From contig NZ_JYII01000012.1 in the NCBI RefSeq assembly GCF_000948415.1, positions 434,001-498,000 of the forward strand: 64,000 nt of DNA, given 5' to 3'. A program made the translations under genes and the position numbers. Positions 44,455 to 53,854 of the stretch are shown here, in pieces; within the stretch, counting starts at the first letter, position 1; every line of letters begins with the position of its first letter. The notes under the pieces were generated by a model. The model saw nothing but the letters and a program-made list of their open reading frames with translations. It had not been told where the DNA came from and did no database searches. Source of the DNA: Thalassospira sp. HJ (GTDB lineage: Bacteria > Pseudomonadota > Alphaproteobacteria > Rhodospirillales > Thalassospiraceae).

Positions 44455-47400
44455 ATGCAGTACATCAGCAAACTTTTGCCGGGTCTTCAGAAAAGTTCAG
44501 CTTTGATTGCAGCCGTGCTTTACACGCTATCCCCTGTTGTTGCGGGGGCACAACAGGCGGCAAACACGGATCGGTCCGCTGTTGACCAGTCGAGAAACGG
44601 ATTGACGATCTATAATATCAATACGCCCAACGCCAAGGGCCTGTCGAACAACATTCATAACAGTTTCGAAATTCCCACGCGCGGCGCAATTGATAACAAC
44701 TCTGCGACGATAACCTATTCCCAGCTCGAAAAAGGCTATATCGAAGGCAACCCGAACCTGAAGACCGGACAGGAAGCGTCAACGATCCTTCATCAGATCA
44801 TTGGCGGGTCTCGTTCCCAGATGAATGGACTTCTGGAAGTCGCAGGCAAAAAGGCGCAGCTTGTCATCGTCAACGAGAATGGCATCACCTGTAATGGCTG
44901 CGGCTTTATCAATACCAGCAGAACAACCCTTTCGACAGGGGCCGCCAGCATCAACGGTTCAGGGGAACTTGCCGGCTTTGATGTGACCCGCGGCGATATT
45001 CTGATCAATGGTACGGGCCTTGATGCGGTTAGCGGCAATCAGGCCAGTGATCAGATCGACCTGATTGCCAGAACAGTTGCCATTCGCGATGCCGCAAAGC
45101 TTCGGGCAAAGCAACTGAATGTCATCACGGGCAGTAATGCGGTTGATTATGCCTCCCTGACTCATGAAGAAATTGCTGGCAGCGGTGCGGTGCCAGAAGT
45201 GGCGCTGGATGTGGCAGCACTCGGCGGTATGTATGCCGATTACATCAGCCTCATCGCCACCGATGACGGGGTTGGGGTTAACATGAATGGTGCTGCGGCA
45301 TCGGCTGGCAACCTTACCCTTGATACCAATGGCAAGATCAGCTTCGGAGCTGCGTCGAAAGTTTCATCGGGTGCCGAGACAACAATCACCACGAGCGATG
45401 ATTTTGAGGGTGCTGGCAGCGTAAAGTCTGCGGGCGATCTTAATCTTGCAGCCAAGAATATCACCAATAACGGCGAGCTGAATTCGGGGGGCGCCGTCGG
45501 CCTTGAAGCCGACGAGCAAATCAAATCGGGCAAAACAGCCATGATCCGCTCGGAAGGTGACACACTTCTCAAGGCCGGAATCGGCGTTGAAAACAATGGT
45601 GTTGTTGCGGCCTACGGCAATCTTGATATTGACGCACCGGATGTCCGCAATGATGGCGGTATTCTTTGGGCGAATAACAACGTCACGATCGGTTCAACAG
45701 ATGCTGCGAATGGCCGTGCCGATTATGTCCTGAACCGCAATGGCCGTATTGAAGCGTTTGGCGGCGACCTTGAAATCAAGGCCGAGAATATCGTCAACCA
45801 GGGCACTGCGCCGACGGCAAATATCAAGGACAACATCTATCAGTTCTATGAGACGCCGGGCCCGGTTAACCCGAATGGTGATATCAAAAGCCGTCTGGTT
45901 TCTGCGACATACCTTGCTGAAGACGGCACAGTACGACCGGAATATACCGAAAGCTATGTCGCGCTTTGGGAACAGCTGTTCTCTGACGAGTTGAGCAACG
46001 CGACGGAACTTGACCCGGAGCTTCTGGTCCTTTTGCAGGCATCGGCAGTTGGAGCGGATGGAAAGACGCTTGGTTCTTCCTGGGTCACATATTTTGGGCG
46101 TCTGTCAGGTAAGGCGTCCGAGGCAGGGGTGCCGTCGCTTGTTGAATTCATGCGTGACCTTATGGCTGATACCGCGCGTGTTGAAGAAGTCGTTGCCGAG
46201 CCTGAAGCCCCGGAACCGGGTGGGGCCGGGGCGGAGCCCGGTGAACCGGCAGACCCGGAACCGGTTGTCGAAGGTCCTGAGCCCGGCTCTATCAAGGCTG
46301 AGTATCTTCCTCAATATCTCGCCCTTTGGGAAAGCTTGTCGTCAGGTCAGGGCATAAGTGCCGATACGCTTGCAGCCCTTAATCCATCCTATGTCAAGGA
46401 TGGGGCCGTCCTGCCGGAAATCAGCAATCTGTGGAATTCCATTCGTGCCGGTTCCGGCGCAGGTTATACGATTCTGGTGACGATCACCCAGGATACCCTG
46501 AATGACGATGGCGTTCTGGCTGAACTCAAAGCAGGCAAGAACATCCTGCTCGAAGCCAAAAATATCAACAACGTCTATGGCGCTATTCAGGCAGCAGGTG
46601 ATCTGGATATTACCGCAGAAAACCTGACCAACACATCGTTTGGGGCCAGTCAGTCCCGCCACGAAGTGCATAAACGCGGTTGTTTCACCTGCCACGAAGG
46701 TGTTCTTGATTTTGCCGATACATTTGGCGGTGTGATTCAGGCGCATGGAAACCTGAACATTTCGGTGACCGATTCACTCAAGAACATGACGATCGGCAGC
46801 CGAAGTGCGTCTCAGTTGCTGGCCGATATCGGTGTGCATCTTCAAAGCACAAGCAACCGTCTGAACGCAGAGGTTCCCAAACCTTCCACAAGCACTGTCG
46901 CGCCGACACCGGAAACCTCTACACCAGGGGCTGCAACCTCAACCCTGGTTAACCTGATCGCTGAGCTCGAAGAGGTTCTTGAAGAGGCACACGAGAATTT
47001 CGAAACCCCGGAATCCGGGGAGCTCGATGCCTTTATGTCATCGCCGTATCTGTTCAGCCGACTTGATTTTGAACCGCTGATCGAACAGAACGAATTGCGG
47101 GCCTTTGAGGTTCTGTCTTCCAATGACCCCACCGTACGTCAGGCTTGGGCAACCCAGCAAATTCGCACGGCCCAACTGCTGGGTGGGGATGGTGCTGGTC
47201 AGACACGCAATGACGTGATCAGTGAACAGCTTGAACTTGCGCTGGCTCTTCCGACCTCAAGCGATAATGGGGCCAAGCCACTTTCTGCCGTGACAGCCTT
47301 CCTTGATCAACGCAACGGGGCGCTGATTTCGGCTGACAAGGTCGATATTGCTGCCGGTGAGGTCAAGCAAATTGGCGGTGGGCAGATTGTCAGTGACAGC

Positions 47401-50400
47401 GAAACGACAATTACTGCTGATCGGATTGATCTTGAACGCGGCGATCTGAAATCGGATGGCGATATCAGCCTTTCGGGGGATCAGGAAGTCCGCCTCGCTG
47501 CGGTGGATGTCGATGCTGCAAACGATGTCACGCTTAAAAGTGACAGTGGCGATGTTTTGGTTGAAACCATTGAGGAAACAACCAATTTCACACGGGAATT
47601 GTATTCCGATGTCCGTGTTCGCAATCCAAATTGCTCGTCAAATGATGGCGATTGCGAACAATACACGACCAAACGCGTCAAAACCGGCAGTGGCAGTGGA
47701 ACATCTGTTACCCATCAGGGCGGCACGCTTAACATTGGCGGCAACCTGACGGTTGAGGCGGCCAATGACGTCTCGGTCGTCGGGACCGAGGCAAATGTTG
47801 GTGGCGATGTCAAACTGGCAGCGGGCGGTGACCTTTTGGTCGGCTCGGCGCGCAATGTTTATGACTATTCGCAAAGTGCCGGTAAATCATCGTCGAAGGC
47901 GCATTCGGAAGACCTCCTGACATCGGCGATCAATGCTGGCGGCAATGTCGCTATGACCGGCACGAATGTCGGGATCGTGGCGTCTACTGTCTCTGCCGAC
48001 GGCAAGCTTGATGTCATGGCCTATAACGACCTGTCGATTACGGCAGGTATGGAAAATTCAAGCTATTCCTATAAATCCAGCTCTGGTGGCGGCGGTTTCT
48101 TTGGCAAGAAAAAGTCCGAAAGCCTGACGGAAAATCACCTGACCTATCAGGAAAGCGTGCTGTCGAGTGGCGATGACATGTCGCTCAATGCCATGGGCAA
48201 TATTGGCATTGCAGGCTCCGAAATCGAAAGCGGCGGCGATATTGATATTACCGCCTTTGGTGGTCTCACGATCACGTCGCTTCAGGAGCAGCATCATCGC
48301 GAACACAAGGTCGAGAAAACAGGTCGCTTCGGCGGCATGTTCGGCGGATCGAGTTCGCGCACGGAAATCCGCGATCTGACCGAGGTCAAGGGAACTGAAA
48401 TCACCTCGCTGACCGACCTGACCACGCAGTCGGGATCGGATACCACCATCCGTGCCAGCCGGGTTTCGGCCGGGGGCGATTTGAACATCAGTGTTGGCAA
48501 GGGACCATTTGCCGATCCGGATGCCAAATTGTGGCTTCTGACCGACAAGGACCGCGATTACCTGTCGGTTTCGGAATATGAGGGCGGCACCCTTAAATGG
48601 ACAATGACGGAATATGGTCACGAAAAGGAAGTGGTCCGTCATGCGATCCTTGAATCGGGCGGTGATTTCGTCATCGAAAGCCCGGGCGGGGTTGTGGTTG
48701 AATACCGCTCTACCGGCGATTTTGCCACCGACATCGCACAGTTGGCCGATGCGCCGGGCCTTGAATACCTTGCCGAGCTGCAAGGTATGGAGAATGTCGA
48801 CTGGCAGGGCGTCGAGGAGATCTACGAAACCTGGTACGAGCAAAGCTCTGGCCTTGGTGGCGGGGCGATGGCGATTATTGCCATTGCAACGGCGATTATT
48901 ACCGCGGGGGCGACAGCGGCATTGTCAGCCAACCTTGTTGGTGCGGCTGCCCTTGAGGCTGGTGCCACCACAGCTCTGCAAACAGCAGTTTTTAATGGCA
49001 TAACATATGCGGGGACAGCCGCTCAATTGACGACCATGACCATGGTCAATGCCGCCCTTGCCAGTGTTGCTGCAACGGCAGCGACCTCGATTGCGAATGG
49101 GGCCGTTTCGGGTGATATGCGCGGGGCTTTTCAGTCTATCTTCTCCAGTAACACACTCCGTGGCATCGTAGTTAGTGCGCTGACCGCTGGCGCCACAGAT
49201 GCAATCAACCTTGATACGTTTGAGCTCGGAGCATTTGGGGATAGCCCGGAGTTTGTAACGACATTATTGGAAAACGGTATCGACGGTCTCATCCGCTCTG
49301 GCGTAGACAGCGCGATTACCGGGGCTGATTTTAGCGACACTCTGGTCGGCAATTTGCGTCTGGCGGCGGCAAGCACGATTGGCGCATCGCTGGCGGCTGA
49401 AATTGGTGCCGAATACAAGGAGATGATGACCACTAACGCCGATGGCTCAACAAGTGTCGATCCGGGAACCTGGCTTTGGCACAAGGTTGCCCATGCAGCA
49501 TTGGGCTGTGCGCGTGGCGAGATTTCGCAATCCGGTGGTTGTGCCGCCGGTGCTGCTGGAGGTGTTGGTGGCGCGGTATCAGCCGAGCTCTATCAGTGGA
49601 TGACCGAAGAAAGCAAACTTCAAGAAATTCAGAACTTTACCAAGATTGACCTGGATAAACCCGAAGAGATCACGCCAGAACAACGCGACACCATGAATGC
49701 CATGTTTGAGGAGTGGCGCCAGAATGGAGTGGATGTCGGGCGTCTTGCCGGTGCGGCGGCGGCGGCCTTGATCGCGACCAGCGGTAACGAGGTCTATATC
49801 GGGGCCGATGCGGGCGAGAGTGTCGCAGCAGACAACATCCTGCCCGCCGTGGTGTTGCTGTTCCAGGGGGCGATGGTCGCCTGGACGGCTTATGAGCTGT
49901 ATGACAATGCGACAACGACCTATGAGCTGGTTGATGCTTATATCAATGGTGAACTGACCGATGAGCAGTTTGAAGATGCCCTCCTAGAAGCTGGCCTAAA
50001 TGTGGTCATTGATGTTTCTGTGGGCAAACTCAAAATTCTTGAAAAGTCCTATGAACTCGCTCGCAAGGCAGGGCTGACGGATAAGGCTGATGATCTGCTC
50101 AGTAAAATTGCAAGCCATAAGAATGATGGTATAAGTGGACCCAATACGGCAGACGGTGTTCCAATTCGTGAGTACCCCGATGGAAGCTTTAGGACGCCGG
50201 ACGGGAAATTTGCAAGTCAGGGAGGGCTACCTTCTCCAGGGACGAAATCTGCTCAGGAATATACCCAGTATTTGCGCGACAACGGATTCGATGTAGTGGG
50301 TGAAGAACTGACTGTCAGTGGGGCTGTTGGAAATCGGCGCTATGATGCAGTCGTTCGCACTGACAGTGGTGAATTATGGGGAATAGAATACAAGAGTGGT

Positions 50401-50523
50401 GGGGCAACTAAAACGCCTCAGCAAGACTTCAATGACATGTACATCAATCAGTTCGGTGCCGACGGTGTCGGAAAATTGGCTGGTGAAACTGTAGTTGGAA
50501 ACATTACGATATATTTGCCATGA
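44455..50523 (+). CDS. cdiA: CdiA-like filamentous haemagglutinin effector with PD-(D/E)xK-like toxin tip
   Basis: The 2022-residue exoprotein has a signal peptide (cleavage near 32), a TPS secretion domain with NPNL at 99-102 and CNGC at 146-149, and long FHA-type beta-helix repeats. A Pro/Glu/Gly-rich linker lies at about 582-612 and CFTCH at 743-747. A hydrophobic segment follows near 1468-1510 and a DUF637-like pretoxin segment (HAALGCARGEISQSGGCAAG) near 1673-1715. The last ~100 residues hold RYDAVV ... WGIEYKSGG with D1964, E1978 and K1980, the pattern of PD-(D/E)xK nucleases. Base composition falls from about 50100. It would be delivered to neighbouring cells on contact. Confidence 0.92.
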   Translation: MQYISKLLPGLQKSSALIAAVLYTLSPVVAGAQQAANTDRSAVDQSRNGLTIYNINTPNAKGLSNNIHNSFEIPTRGAIDNNSATITYSQLEKGYIEGNPNLKTGQEASTILHQIIGGSRSQMNGLLEVAGKKAQLVIVNENGITCNGCGFINTSRTTLSTGAASINGSGELAGFDVTRGDILINGTGLDAVSGNQASDQIDLIARTVAIRDAAKLRAKQLNVITGSNAVDYASLTHEEIAGSGAVPEVALDVAALGGMYADYISLIATDDGVGVNMNGAAASAGNLTLDTNGKISFGAASKVSSGAETTITTSDDFEGAGSVKSAGDLNLAAKNITNNGELNSGGAVGLEADEQIKSGKTAMIRSEGDTLLKAGIGVENNGVVAAYGNLDIDAPDVRNDGGILWANNNVTIGSTDAANGRADYVLNRNGRIEAFGGDLEIKAENIVNQGTAPTANIKDNIYQFYETPGPVNPNGDIKSRLVSATYLAEDGTVRPEYTESYVALWEQLFSDELSNATELDPELLVLLQASAVGADGKTLGSSWVTYFGRLSGKASEAGVPSLVEFMRDLMADTARVEEVVAEPEAPEPGGAGAEPGEPADPEPVVEGPEPGSIKAEYLPQYLALWESLSSGQGISADTLAALNPSYVKDGAVLPEISNLWNSIRAGSGAGYTILVTITQDTLNDDGVLAELKAGKNILLEAKNINNVYGAIQAAGDLDITAENLTNTSFGASQSRHEVHKRGCFTCHEGVLDFADTFGGVIQAHGNLNISVTDSLKNMTIGSRSASQLLADIGVHLQSTSNRLNAEVPKPSTSTVAPTPETSTPGAATSTLVNLIAELEEVLEEAHENFETPESGELDAFMSSPYLFSRLDFEPLIEQNELRAFEVLSSNDPTVRQAWATQQIRTAQLLGGDGAGQTRNDVISEQLELALALPTSSDNGAKPLSAVTAFLDQRNGALISADKVDIAAGEVKQIGGGQIVSDSETTITADRIDLERGDLKSDGDISLSGDQEVRLAAVDVDAANDVTLKSDSGDVLVETIEETTNFTRELYSDVRVRNPNCSSNDGDCEQYTTKRVKTGSGSGTSVTHQGGTLNIGGNLTVEAANDVSVVGTEANVGGDVKLAAGGDLLVGSARNVYDYSQSAGKSSSKAHSEDLLTSAINAGGNVAMTGTNVGIVASTVSADGKLDVMAYNDLSITAGMENSSYSYKSSSGGGGFFGKKKSESLTENHLTYQESVLSSGDDMSLNAMGNIGIAGSEIESGGDIDITAFGGLTITSLQEQHHREHKVEKTGRFGGMFGGSSSRTEIRDLTEVKGTEITSLTDLTTQSGSDTTIRASRVSAGGDLNISVGKGPFADPDAKLWLLTDKDRDYLSVSEYEGGTLKWTMTEYGHEKEVVRHAILESGGDFVIESPGGVVVEYRSTGDFATDIAQLADAPGLEYLAELQGMENVDWQGVEEIYETWYEQSSGLGGGAMAIIAIATAIITAGATAALSANLVGAAALEAGATTALQTAVFNGITYAGTAAQLTTMTMVNAALASVAATAATSIANGAVSGDMRGAFQSIFSSNTLRGIVVSALTAGATDAINLDTFELGAFGDSPEFVTTLLENGIDGLIRSGVDSAITGADFSDTLVGNLRLAAASTIGASLAAEIGAEYKEMMTTNADGSTSVDPGTWLWHKVAHAALGCARGEISQSGGCAAGAAGGVGGAVSAELYQWMTEESKLQEIQNFTKIDLDKPEEITPEQRDTMNAMFEEWRQNGVDVGRLAGAAAAALIATSGNEVYIGADAGESVAADNILPAVVLLFQGAMVAWTAYELYDNATTTYELVDAYINGELTDEQFEDALLEAGLNVVIDVSVGKLKILEKSYELARKAGLTDKADDLLSKIASHKNDGISGPNTADGVPIREYPDGSFRTPDGKFASQGGLPSPGTKSAQEYTQYLRDNGFDVVGEELTVSGAVGNRRYDAVVRTDSGELWGIEYKSGGATKTPQQDFNDMYINQFGADGVGKLAGETVVGNITIYLP

Positions 50524-50927
50524 AAATGCTTCTTGAAGTTGAAAAGAAAAAGCCTGCACAAGTTCACGAGTTTTCAAAGGTCGAAAAAGTGCTTCGCGGT
50601 TTGAAAAGCTATGGGCCACAATCATATGCTAGCTTGACGAAAACGGATGGATCCTACCTACAAGTTGCAGGCGGTGGGGTTAGCTGCGTAATGGAAATGC
50701 GTGAAAAGCCAAGCGATAGGCATTGGCGAGCATATCTTGAGGTGGCAAAGGTCCCATTCAAAGGACAACAGACTCTCATGTTTGGTGGCGGTCACATGAC
50801 TATGGAGCCTGATGAGGTGTTGTTCATTGAAGATGTTGTGGCGGTTTTCAGGGCATTTTTTGAGTCTAAACCGTTCCCCAAAGATATAAAGTGGCGTGAC
50901 ATGTCTCAGATAGTGCGAAGGACATGA
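50520..50927 (+). CDS. cdiI: Putative CdiI immunity protein
   Basis: A 135-residue soluble protein whose ATG overlaps the cdiA stop by four bases (ATGA), the usual place of immunity genes. It is AT-rich like the toxin tip. The sequence (SYLQVAGGGVSCVMEMREK ... YLEVAKVPFKGQQTLMFGGG) suggests a mixed alpha/beta fold seen in several immunity families; I cannot name one with confidence. It would neutralise the CdiA C-terminal nuclease in the producing cell. No orphan toxin/immunity modules follow. Confidence 0.8.
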   Translation: MKMLLEVEKKKPAQVHEFSKVEKVLRGLKSYGPQSYASLTKTDGSYLQVAGGGVSCVMEMREKPSDRHWRAYLEVAKVPFKGQQTLMFGGGHMTMEPDEVLFIEDVVAVFRAFFESKPFPKDIKWRDMSQIVRRT

Positions 50928-51020
50928 AAGTCTTTAGCATATAGGAAAAAAGCGGATAGGTTTATTTTTAGGCACCTTTAAGGCGTTCACTTTTTTCGCT
51001 TTACTATGTCCATAAAAGTC

Positions 51021-51057
51021 GGGAATGTGCGGGGTTTGCTGTGTGCCGCACATTCCC
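51021..51057. terminator. Strong hairpin after the cdi operon
   Basis: GGGAATGTGCGG (51021-51032) pairs perfectly with CCGCACATTCCC (51046-51057). No T-run follows on either strand. It may stop or stabilise converging transcripts from the cdi and ABC operons. The rest of 50928-51146 holds no gene. Confidence 0.5.
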
Positions 51058-51146
51058 TGTGCCTGAGCCTGGCGGGTGGTGGCAAGGTCAGGCAGGTGTT
51101 TGCTCGTGCCCGTTAAACTGAGCGTTTTGTGGCTGTGCGCGCCGTT

Positions 51147-51947
51147 TTACGCCGACTTGCGCTGGTTGGCTGCGTCTTCGGCTTTGATTGCCTCGTCATG
51201 CATCAGCGACAGGATGGTGCGCTTATACTCCATGAATTCCGGGCTGGTCAGCGCATCGATGTGACGCGGGCGCGGAATGCTGATATCAAGCGATTGCTTG
51301 ATCAGGCCGGGGCGCGCGGACATCACGTGGACTTCGTCGCCAAGGAAGATGGCCTCGTCAATGTCATGGGTGATGAACAGCACCGTTTTGCGGCGGGTCT
51401 GCCAGACATCAAGCAGCAGTTCCTGCATCATCTGACGGGTCTGGCTGTCAAGCGCGCCAAACGGTTCATCCATCAGCAGAATGCGCGGATCATTGGCGAG
51501 TGCCCGGGCGAGCGCCACACGCTGGCGCATGCCGCCTGAAAGCTCCTTGGGATAGGATTTTTCAAACCCGTCGAGGTGAACGGCCTTGATCAGATCGTCG
51601 GCGATGTCTTCGCATTCGGATTTCGGAAGGCCCTTGAGCTTCGGGCCGAACATGACGTTTTCACGCACAGTTAGCCAGGGAAACAGGGTGTAGCTTTGAA
51701 ACACCATGCCGCGATCGGCCGACGGGCCATTGATCGGCTCGCCGTCGAGTTCAAGGCGACCCGATGTCGGGGTTTCAAGCCCGGCAACAAGGCGAAGCAG
51801 GGTGGATTTGCCACAGCCCGACGGGCCGACAATGACGGAAAAGGTATCGTTGGCAACATCAAGCGAGACGTCATCAAGGGCGAGAACTGCTGGTTTGCCC
51901 TTGGGTTCGAACCTTACCGTGATGTCACGAAGAGAAAGCATGCTCAT
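51147..51947 (-). CDS. NitT/TauT-type ABC transporter ATPase
   Basis: A 266-residue ATPase of the SsuB/TauB type with Walker A VGPSGCGKSTLLRLV, Q-loop VFQSYTLFPWLTV, signature LSGGMRQRVALARAL, Walker B ILLMDEPFGALD and the ITHDIDEAIFLGDEVHVM switch region. It drives uptake by the adjacent permease and binding protein. The start at 51947 is preferred; the frame to 52004 overlaps the permease gene. Last gene of the transporter unit. Confidence 0.92.
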   Translation of the reverse strand: MSMLSLRDITVRFEPKGKPAVLALDDVSLDVANDTFSVIVGPSGCGKSTLLRLVAGLETPTSGRLELDGEPINGPSADRGMVFQSYTLFPWLTVRENVMFGPKLKGLPKSECEDIADDLIKAVHLDGFEKSYPKELSGGMRQRVALARALANDPRILLMDEPFGALDSQTRQMMQELLLDVWQTRRKTVLFITHDIDEAIFLGDEVHVMSARPGLIKQSLDISIPRPRHIDALTSPEFMEYKRTILSLMHDEAIKAEDAANQRKSA

Positions 51948-51961
51948 GACTGTATCGCCCC

Positions 51962-52756
51962 TTAAAAATCGGCAGACCAGGGCAGCAAGCGTCGACGTGC
52001 CCATTTAAAGAAGAAGTCGGTGATCAGGCCCAAGATGCCGATGGTAAAGACACCAAGCAAAATCACATCGGTAAACAGCCCGCGCATGGCGTTCAGGATC
52101 ATATAGCCAAGGCCGGTATCGGCCGCGACCAGTTCAGCCACGACAAGATACGTCCAGGCCCAGCCCATGGTGACCCGCAGGTTATCCATGACGCCGGGCA
52201 TACATGCCGGCACCAGAACGCGGGTGACAACCCGTCTGCGATCCGCACCCAGCGTATAGGCGCAATCAATCAGATCCTTGGAAATCCGGGCTGAAACATC
52301 GGAAATCAGAATGAGCTGCTGGAAAAAGGTGCCGAGGAAAATCACCATGATTTTCTGTTCGATCCCGATGCCGATCCACAGGATCAGAAGCGGGATCAGG
52401 GCGGAAACCGGGATATAGCGCATGAAGCCTGTGATCGGCTCAATCAACGCTTGCACCGCCCGGAAGCTGCCCATCAGGATGCCGATCGGCACGGCAAAGA
52501 CGGAGGCCAGGATAAAGCCCGACAGGATGACAACAAGGCTTGCCCACATATGTTCAAACAGCGACATATTGGCAATGCGTTTGATGCCGGCTTGAACCAC
52601 CTCATGCGGGGCGGCAAGGAAGTCCTTGGGCGTAATCCCGCCATAGGTGAGCAAGCACCACAGGGCCAGGACAATAGCAACCGAGATCAGCGACAGGGTG
52701 ACATAGGTCGACCTGTCGATATCGGTCTTGGGTGAAAATAGCGATCTGGTCCACAT
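51962..52756 (-). CDS. NitT/TauT-type ABC transporter permease
   Basis: A 264-residue SsuC/TauC-like permease with six helices and the coupling motif DCAYTLGADRRRVVTRVLVPACMPG. YIPVSALIPLLILWIGIG is typical of the family. It is 14 bp upstream of the ATPase start and 36 bp downstream of the binding protein gene, in one operon. Substrate is not defined by the permease sequence. Confidence 0.92.
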   Translation of the reverse strand: MWTRSLFSPKTDIDRSTYVTLSLISVAIVLALWCLLTYGGITPKDFLAAPHEVVQAGIKRIANMSLFEHMWASLVVILSGFILASVFAVPIGILMGSFRAVQALIEPITGFMRYIPVSALIPLLILWIGIGIEQKIMVIFLGTFFQQLILISDVSARISKDLIDCAYTLGADRRRVVTRVLVPACMPGVMDNLRVTMGWAWTYLVVAELVAADTGLGYMILNAMRGLFTDVILLGVFTIGILGLITDFFFKWARRRLLPWSADF

Positions 52757-52792
52757 GATGCTTGCTCTTTAAGTCTTTGTTTTGGCGTTGCG

Positions 52793-53770
52793 TTACTTGA
52801 CGATGTCGGAAGCGAGCATGCTTGCCGGATCGAGATCAAGCGAGAACAGACCGCCTTCCTTGCCAAGCGTCATGGCGTTGGCGATGGTGCCAACAATGCC
52901 GTCTTCGTTGGCCGGATCCATGAAGGACTTGTTCATGGCCGCATCATAAAACGCGATGCCTGCACGGGTTTCGGCAAAGACCGCCGGGTCTTCAAGCCAG
53001 CCGCCAACACCCTTTGCCATGATGGCATCGGCTGCTTCTTCGTTTTCCTGCTGCCAGGCAATTGCCTTGGCCCATGCACGATAAAGGGCTTCCATTTCCG
53101 GACGACGGGCTTCAAGGGTTTCGGTGGTGGTCACCGCGATGTCGGTGATCAGGCCCGGTGCCTTGGAGCTGTCGATCAGAAGATGACCATGTTCGGTGTC
53201 CTTGCCACGCGTCAGCCACGGCTCCCAGGTCACAGCGGCATCAACGCGCTTGGCGACAAAGGCCGCACCGGCATCACCAGCCGACATGTTCATGGAATTG
53301 ACGTCAGCAAGGCTCATGCCGTTGTTTTTCAAAAGCACGCTCAGGAAGAACTGCGAAACAGACCCCTCGGTATAGGCGACGTTCTTGCCCTTGAGATCCG
53401 TGATCGAGGTGATGTCGGAATTGGCAACAATGCCATCGCCGCCGCGTGAATCATCCAGCGCAAATAGATAGGTCAGCGGATGATCATCGGTGTAAAAACC
53501 CAGCACCGTATCAATCGTGGTCACGGCAACATCAATCCGGCCAGCGGCGAGGGCCGGCATACGGGTTTTGACGTCTTCCATGACGACAAGATCAACATCA
53601 AGGCCTTCTTCTTCAAAGAAGCCTTCTTCCTGCGCGATATAAAGCGGGCCATAGCCAACCCAGGTCGAATGCGCGATGGTCAGGGTTTCGGCCGAGGCGG
53701 CGGTGGAAAGGGAAAAGGCGGTTGCGAGTGCCGCACCCGACAGGCAGATTTTCGATAGAATGCGTTTCAT
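52793..53770 (-). CDS. NitT/TauT-type substrate-binding protein
   Basis: A 325-residue periplasmic protein with signal peptide (cleavage after ASA near residue 27) and the family start TLTIAHSTWVGYGPLYIAQEEGFFEEEGLDVDLV. The pattern AALAAGRIDVAVTTIDTVL and DAAVTWEPWLTRG form the ligand cleft. Relatives bind sulfonates, taurine, nitrate, pyrimidine precursors or guanidine-type compounds. Next to a ureohydrolase gene, a guanidino compound is likely. First gene of the transporter unit; an 84-bp gap separates it from the ureohydrolase gene. Confidence 0.9.
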   Translation of the reverse strand: MKRILSKICLSGAALATAFSLSTAASAETLTIAHSTWVGYGPLYIAQEEGFFEEEGLDVDLVVMEDVKTRMPALAAGRIDVAVTTIDTVLGFYTDDHPLTYLFALDDSRGGDGIVANSDITSITDLKGKNVAYTEGSVSQFFLSVLLKNNGMSLADVNSMNMSAGDAGAAFVAKRVDAAVTWEPWLTRGKDTEHGHLLIDSSKAPGLITDIAVTTTETLEARRPEMEALYRAWAKAIAWQQENEEAADAIMAKGVGGWLEDPAVFAETRAGIAFYDAAMNKSFMDPANEDGIVGTIANAMTLGKEGGLFSLDLDPASMLASDIVK

Positions 53771-53854
53771 AGGTGATGTCTCCGGTATGAGATGCTCTCT
53801 GATGTGTTTCTAGTCTTTTGTATTCTTTTGATTTCGTCGTCTTTTCGGATTGCC

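Noticed and set aside
45586..45597. VENN tetrapeptide at residues 378-381 of the CdiA-like protein
   Set aside because: It lies in the early FHA repeats, some 1600 residues before the toxin tip, so it is not the pretoxin VENN border.
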